From Alphaproteobacteria bacterium (GTDB lineage: Bacteria; Pseudomonadota; Alphaproteobacteria; Rhodobacterales; Rhodobacteraceae): a stretch of 60,182 nucleotides of DNA. This document shows positions 57,568 to 60,182 of the stretch, piece by piece. Every line of letters begins with the position of its first letter. The stretch's first letter is position 1. The position numbers and the translations under genes were made by a program. The notes under the pieces are model-generated. The model worked only from the letters and a program-made list of their open reading frames with translations, ran no database searches and had not been told where the DNA came from. Location of the stretch: the NCBI GenBank assembly GCA_029289325.1, contig JARFTV010000026.1:1-60182 (forward strand), written 5' to 3'.

Positions 57568-58662
57568 TTACTGGCTGAGCTTGTTGTATTCGGCCAGGCC
57601 GGTGGCGACGATGTCGTACCATTCGCCGGATTCGCGCATCTCGGTGATGCCGCGGTTCAGCATGGCGATGTAGACGCGGCCGCGCGGATTGCTCTTCGAC
57701 GTGAGGAAGTGGTAGTTGATGAAGGTCGCCAGCGCCGGGTTCGGCAGCACGCGGTCCGTCGCGCCCAGTTCCTCGAAGTTGCGCGTCGCGGTCTCGGATT
57801 CGATCGAGTAGAGATCGACCTCACCGTTCAGCAGCATCTGGGCACATTCCTGCGGGCTTTTCGGGTGGACGTAGGTCACCACAGGCTCGACCAGACCCTG
57901 CACTTCCAGATCGCTGATCGGCCAGGCTTCGGGGCGGCAGATCCGGGCGCCGGCGTAATCGCCGAAGGCACGGGCGTTGGCATATTTGCTGTCCGCCAGC
58001 GTGTTGAAGGCATAGGCGGTTTCATAGATTGGCAGCGAGAAGTCGAATTCGGTGCACATCCGGATCGAGAACTCGCCGAGCAGGTCGAGCTTCGAGCAGT
58101 CCGGAGCTTCCCAGGCGATCGATACGTCGAAGGCACCCGAAGGCAGCAGGACGTCGATATGGGCCATCCAGTCATCGACATAGGAGACTTCGTAGCCACG
58201 GTCGTTGCCGCCGCGCTGCATGGCAGTGGTGGCCATGCGGGTGAAGATGCCGCCGCCCGAAAGGCTTTCGTCGGTGAAGGGTGCCCAGTCGTTCGAGGTC
58301 ACGAACTTCAGCGGCGGCTCATAGGTCTGGTTCCGCCGCGTATTCGTGGCCTGACGCGCGGTTTCCGCCGCGATCACCGCGTTGAGCTGGCTGTCTGCGG
58401 TCAGACGGCCGTCCTCGCAGGGCAGGATCAGTTGCAGACCCGGGGGCAGGTTGTTCGGGTTCGAGGCCAGCGCGTCGCGGTTGGCGTTGAAGATCATCTG
58501 GTAGTCATACGACCCATAAGCCGCCTGGGCGATCGTGCCGAGCGTGTCTCCGTCGCGCACGGTATAGGTGGTGCAGGCCTCTTGCGCCGCAACGACGCCG
58601 GGCACCGCCAGCATCATCGCCGCAAGAGTGATGGAACGGGTCTTGAGGGATGCACGATTCAT
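57568..58662 (-). CDS. Secreted LysM + SBP_bac_3 fusion protein (paralogue 2)
   Basis: The 364-residue product has a signal peptide (about 1-26, ending VVAAQE), a LysM module (about 30-82) starting YTVRDGDTL, and an SBP_bac_3 domain (about 112-360). It aligns end to end with the protein at 9171-10256, sharing blocks such as LKFVTSNDW, QRGGNDR, YVDDW, DLLGEF, SLPIYE, GARICRPE and NPALATF, and the same six cysteines. The ATG at 58662 has AAGAGGA about 10 bases ahead. It has its own terminator. No permease is adjacent. Binding of peptidoglycan and of an amino-acid-like ligand is inferred from the domains only. Confidence 0.87.
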   Translation of the reverse strand: MNRASLKTRSITLAAMMLAVPGVVAAQEACTTYTVRDGDTLGTIAQAAYGSYDYQMIFNANRDALASNPNNLPPGLQLILPCEDGRLTADSQLNAVIAAETARQATNTRRNQTYEPPLKFVTSNDWAPFTDESLSGGGIFTRMATTAMQRGGNDRGYEVSYVDDWMAHIDVLLPSGAFDVSIAWEAPDCSKLDLLGEFSIRMCTEFDFSLPIYETAYAFNTLADSKYANARAFGDYAGARICRPEAWPISDLEVQGLVEPVVTYVHPKSPQECAQMLLNGEVDLYSIESETATRNFEELGATDRVLPNPALATFINYHFLTSKSNPRGRVYIAMLNRGITEMRESGEWYDIVATGLAEYNKLSQ

Positions 58663-58885
58663 TTCGACTGGTCCTCTTGTCGGCATTGGCGGGTAATCTG
58701 ACGGTCACGATAGCGAAACAATGATCTCCACTTCCGTCAGAAAGCCGTGGTTAAGTGGCACGATTAAGGCAATTCGGTGGATTCACGGTCGCAAATCCTG
58801 CGGGCGTAAAGGGTTGATCGGGGAATACGGCGCAGGCCGTTGCCCACGGCGAAACACGGGGTCGATCTGGGGGAAACGGACCCGA

Positions 58886-60001
58886 TCACTGGCCGCGCAG
58901 GTCGCGGGAAAGGGCGCTCGAGACGATCTCGTACCACTCTCCGGAGTCGTACATCTCGATGATGCCCTCGTCGAACTTTGCCAACATGTCGACGGCCCGG
59001 AGGTTCGACTTGTGGGCGATGATATGCAGGCTGGTCAGCGTCGCCAAATGGGGGTTCTGCTCTACCTGCTTGACCGCGCCCAGCTGGGCGATCAGCGAAT
59101 CGCCCACCTCGGCGTCGATCGAGACCACGTCGACGCGGTCCGCCAGCAGCGCCTCGAAACAGTCGCTCGCCCGGTCGGGGCGAGTCAGCTGGATCTGGCC
59201 GGCGGAAAGGCCGTTCGCCTCAAGCACGCTGGTCGGATAACCCTCGGGCCGGCAGATCCGCTTGCCCAGAAGGTCGGTGTATTTGGTGGCCGCGATCAGC
59301 TCGTTGTCGCGCAGCGTGAAGAAGCCGTCGACGATTTCCACGAAGGGGGCGGAGAAGACGAAATTCTCGCAGCGGAAAAGGTCGCCGGCGGTCAGAGTTT
59401 CGGGCGCGTCGCAATTGGGGCGAAGCCAGGGATAGCTGAGATCGTAGGCCAGCGAAGGCAGGAGCGCATCAAGATGGGCCTGCCAGTCATTGATGAAGGT
59501 CAGGCTGTAGGGAATCGACGGGTCGGCGCGGAAGACGGCCATTTCCACCAGCTGCGTGAACATCCCGCCGCCGGGCAGGCCTTCGTCGACATAGGGCGCG
59601 AAGTTGTTGCCAGTGACGATCCGCACGGTGAGTTGCGGCGCCGGATCGTTGCCGGCGGGTTGGGTGGCAGCAGCCGGGGCCGCGGCCGGGGCAAGCTCGG
59701 CCGCGGCGGGTTCGGCGGCGGCGGTCTGAAGCTGCGTGTCGGACGGCGGGCTCTGGCCTTCTGCGCAGGGCAGGCGCAGTTCCATGCCGATCTCGATATG
59801 GTCGGCCTTGGCCCCGATCACCTGGATATTCGCCTCATAGATAAGGCGGTAGAGGTCGGGGTTGCCATAGGTGCTGCGGGCGATGAAGCGCAGGTTGTCC
59901 CCGGCCTTGACCAGATGGGTGCCGCAATCCTGCGCCAGGGCCGACCCGCCCATCAGCGTCAGCGCCGTGCATCCCAAGGCGAGCATCTTCGCGGTCTTCA
60001 T
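58886..60001 (-). CDS. Secreted LysM + SBP_bac_3 fusion protein (paralogue 3, divergent)
   Basis: The 371-residue product is a more distant member of the same family. A signal peptide (about 1-23, ALA before QDCG) is followed by a LysM-like module (about 27-78), an Ala/Pro-rich linker (about 85-115) absent from the other two, and an SBP_bac_3 domain (about 120-365) with LPGGGMFTQ, RICRPEGYPTS and GEWYEIV. The six cysteines are kept. The ATG at 60001 has AAGGAGA close upstream. It lies 223 bases upstream of paralogue 2 on the same strand, so the pair arose by duplication or acts together. Confidence 0.85.
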   Translation of the reverse strand: MKTAKMLALGCTALTLMGGSALAQDCGTHLVKAGDNLRFIARSTYGNPDLYRLIYEANIQVIGAKADHIEIGMELRLPCAEGQSPPSDTQLQTAAAEPAAAELAPAAAPAAATQPAGNDPAPQLTVRIVTGNNFAPYVDEGLPGGGMFTQLVEMAVFRADPSIPYSLTFINDWQAHLDALLPSLAYDLSYPWLRPNCDAPETLTAGDLFRCENFVFSAPFVEIVDGFFTLRDNELIAATKYTDLLGKRICRPEGYPTSVLEANGLSAGQIQLTRPDRASDCFEALLADRVDVVSIDAEVGDSLIAQLGAVKQVEQNPHLATLTSLHIIAHKSNLRAVDMLAKFDEGIIEMYDSGEWYEIVSSALSRDLRGQ

Positions 60002-60060
60002 GGCAGAGTCTTCTCCTTGCGGCGGTCGCATCCGGACGGTCGTTGGCAGGGTGATGGAAA

Positions 60061-60083
60061 GGATCGCGCGGTCAGCGCGATCC
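60061..60083 (-). terminator. Hairpin at the end of the right-edge gene
   Basis: GGATCGCGC (60061-60069) and GCGCGATCC (60075-60083) form a perfect 9-bp stem with a 5-base loop. On the minus strand it overlaps the stop codon of the partial gene and is followed by TTTCC, so it probably ends that transcript before paralogue 3. Confidence 0.6.
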
Positions 60084-60182
60084 GGTTTCGGGGGGGCGGG
60101 CCAGCCGAAGCAGCGCGCGGTCCAGAGCGGCGACAAGATCGTCAAGGTCCCCATTCGGCGGCAGATCCCCGGCACCAAGCGG
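60072..60182 (-). CDS. 3' end of an unidentified gene (partial)
   Basis: Reading from the right edge on the minus strand, 36 codons run to a TGA at 60074-60072. The residues (DLDDLVAALDRALLRLARPPE near the end, split here) look like a genuine amphipathic C-terminal helix. The frame and the hairpin overlapping its stop suggest a real gene whose main part lies beyond the window. The product cannot be named. Confidence 0.5.
   Translation of the reverse strand, partial: PLGAGDLPPNGDLDDLVAALDRALLRLARPPETGSR

Overview
The window is a GC-rich chromosomal segment of an alphaproteobacterium, most probably Rhodobacterales (Rhodobacter/Paracoccus relatives). The evidence is gene content: separate nuoC and nuoD, a NuoE with a long C-terminal extension, small unnamed genes between the complex I genes as in the Paracoccus nqo cluster, the nuoN-birA-coaX-rnj order, the surE-pcm-nlpD order, and a fused iolC. 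No rRNA, tRNA, CRISPR array, transposase or prophage gene was recognised. Species cannot be given.

Layout. 41-658: a TetR regulator. 659-1278: a long leader holding several clusters of TGGG repeats with a 10-bp period (candidate MraZ boxes). 1279-11714: the first part of the division and cell wall (dcw) cluster, mraZ-rsmH-ftsL-ftsI-murE-murF-mraY-murD, with a LysM plus substrate-binding-protein gene inserted between mraY and murD. The cluster stops after murD; ftsW, murG and murC are not in the window. 12261-29902: the complex I operon nuoA-N with seven additional small genes, followed without a real gap by birA, coaX and rnj (to 33169). 33249-37187 (minus): a DEAD-box RNA helicase with a structured leader, an unknown protein and prfC. 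37289-40198: an atypical SDR, a membrane protein, an orphan ABC ATPase and a short HTH regulator. 40372-42884: tatABC plus a DUF815-type ATPase. 42936-46928: a CNNM/CorC transporter-like protein, then nlpD-like, pcm and surE on the minus strand. 47054-50308: a four-gene polar amino acid ABC transporter. 50305-57449 (minus): a YiiX-like hydrolase, iolB, iolE, iolD, iolC and an RpiR-type regulator (inositol catabolism). 57568-60001 (minus): two more LysM plus substrate-binding-protein genes. The window ends inside another minus-strand gene.

How the parts work together. The left part makes lipid II precursors and septal peptidoglycan. The centre is the NADH:quinone oxidoreductase with its lineage-specific extra genes. 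The right part combines protein export (Tat), envelope maintenance, amino acid import and inositol breakdown. The least explained theme is a family of three secreted LysM + SBP_bac_3 proteins with six conserved cysteines, one of them embedded in the murein cluster; no permease is next to any of them. Other points worth following are the extra genes and shared helix-hairpin-helix-like domain in the complex I operon, a Shine-Dalgarno-sequestering hairpin in front of the RNA helicase, matched GGAA-N6-TTCC operators around the iol genes, and a 28-bp dispersed palindrome, one copy of which splits nuoJ from nuoK.
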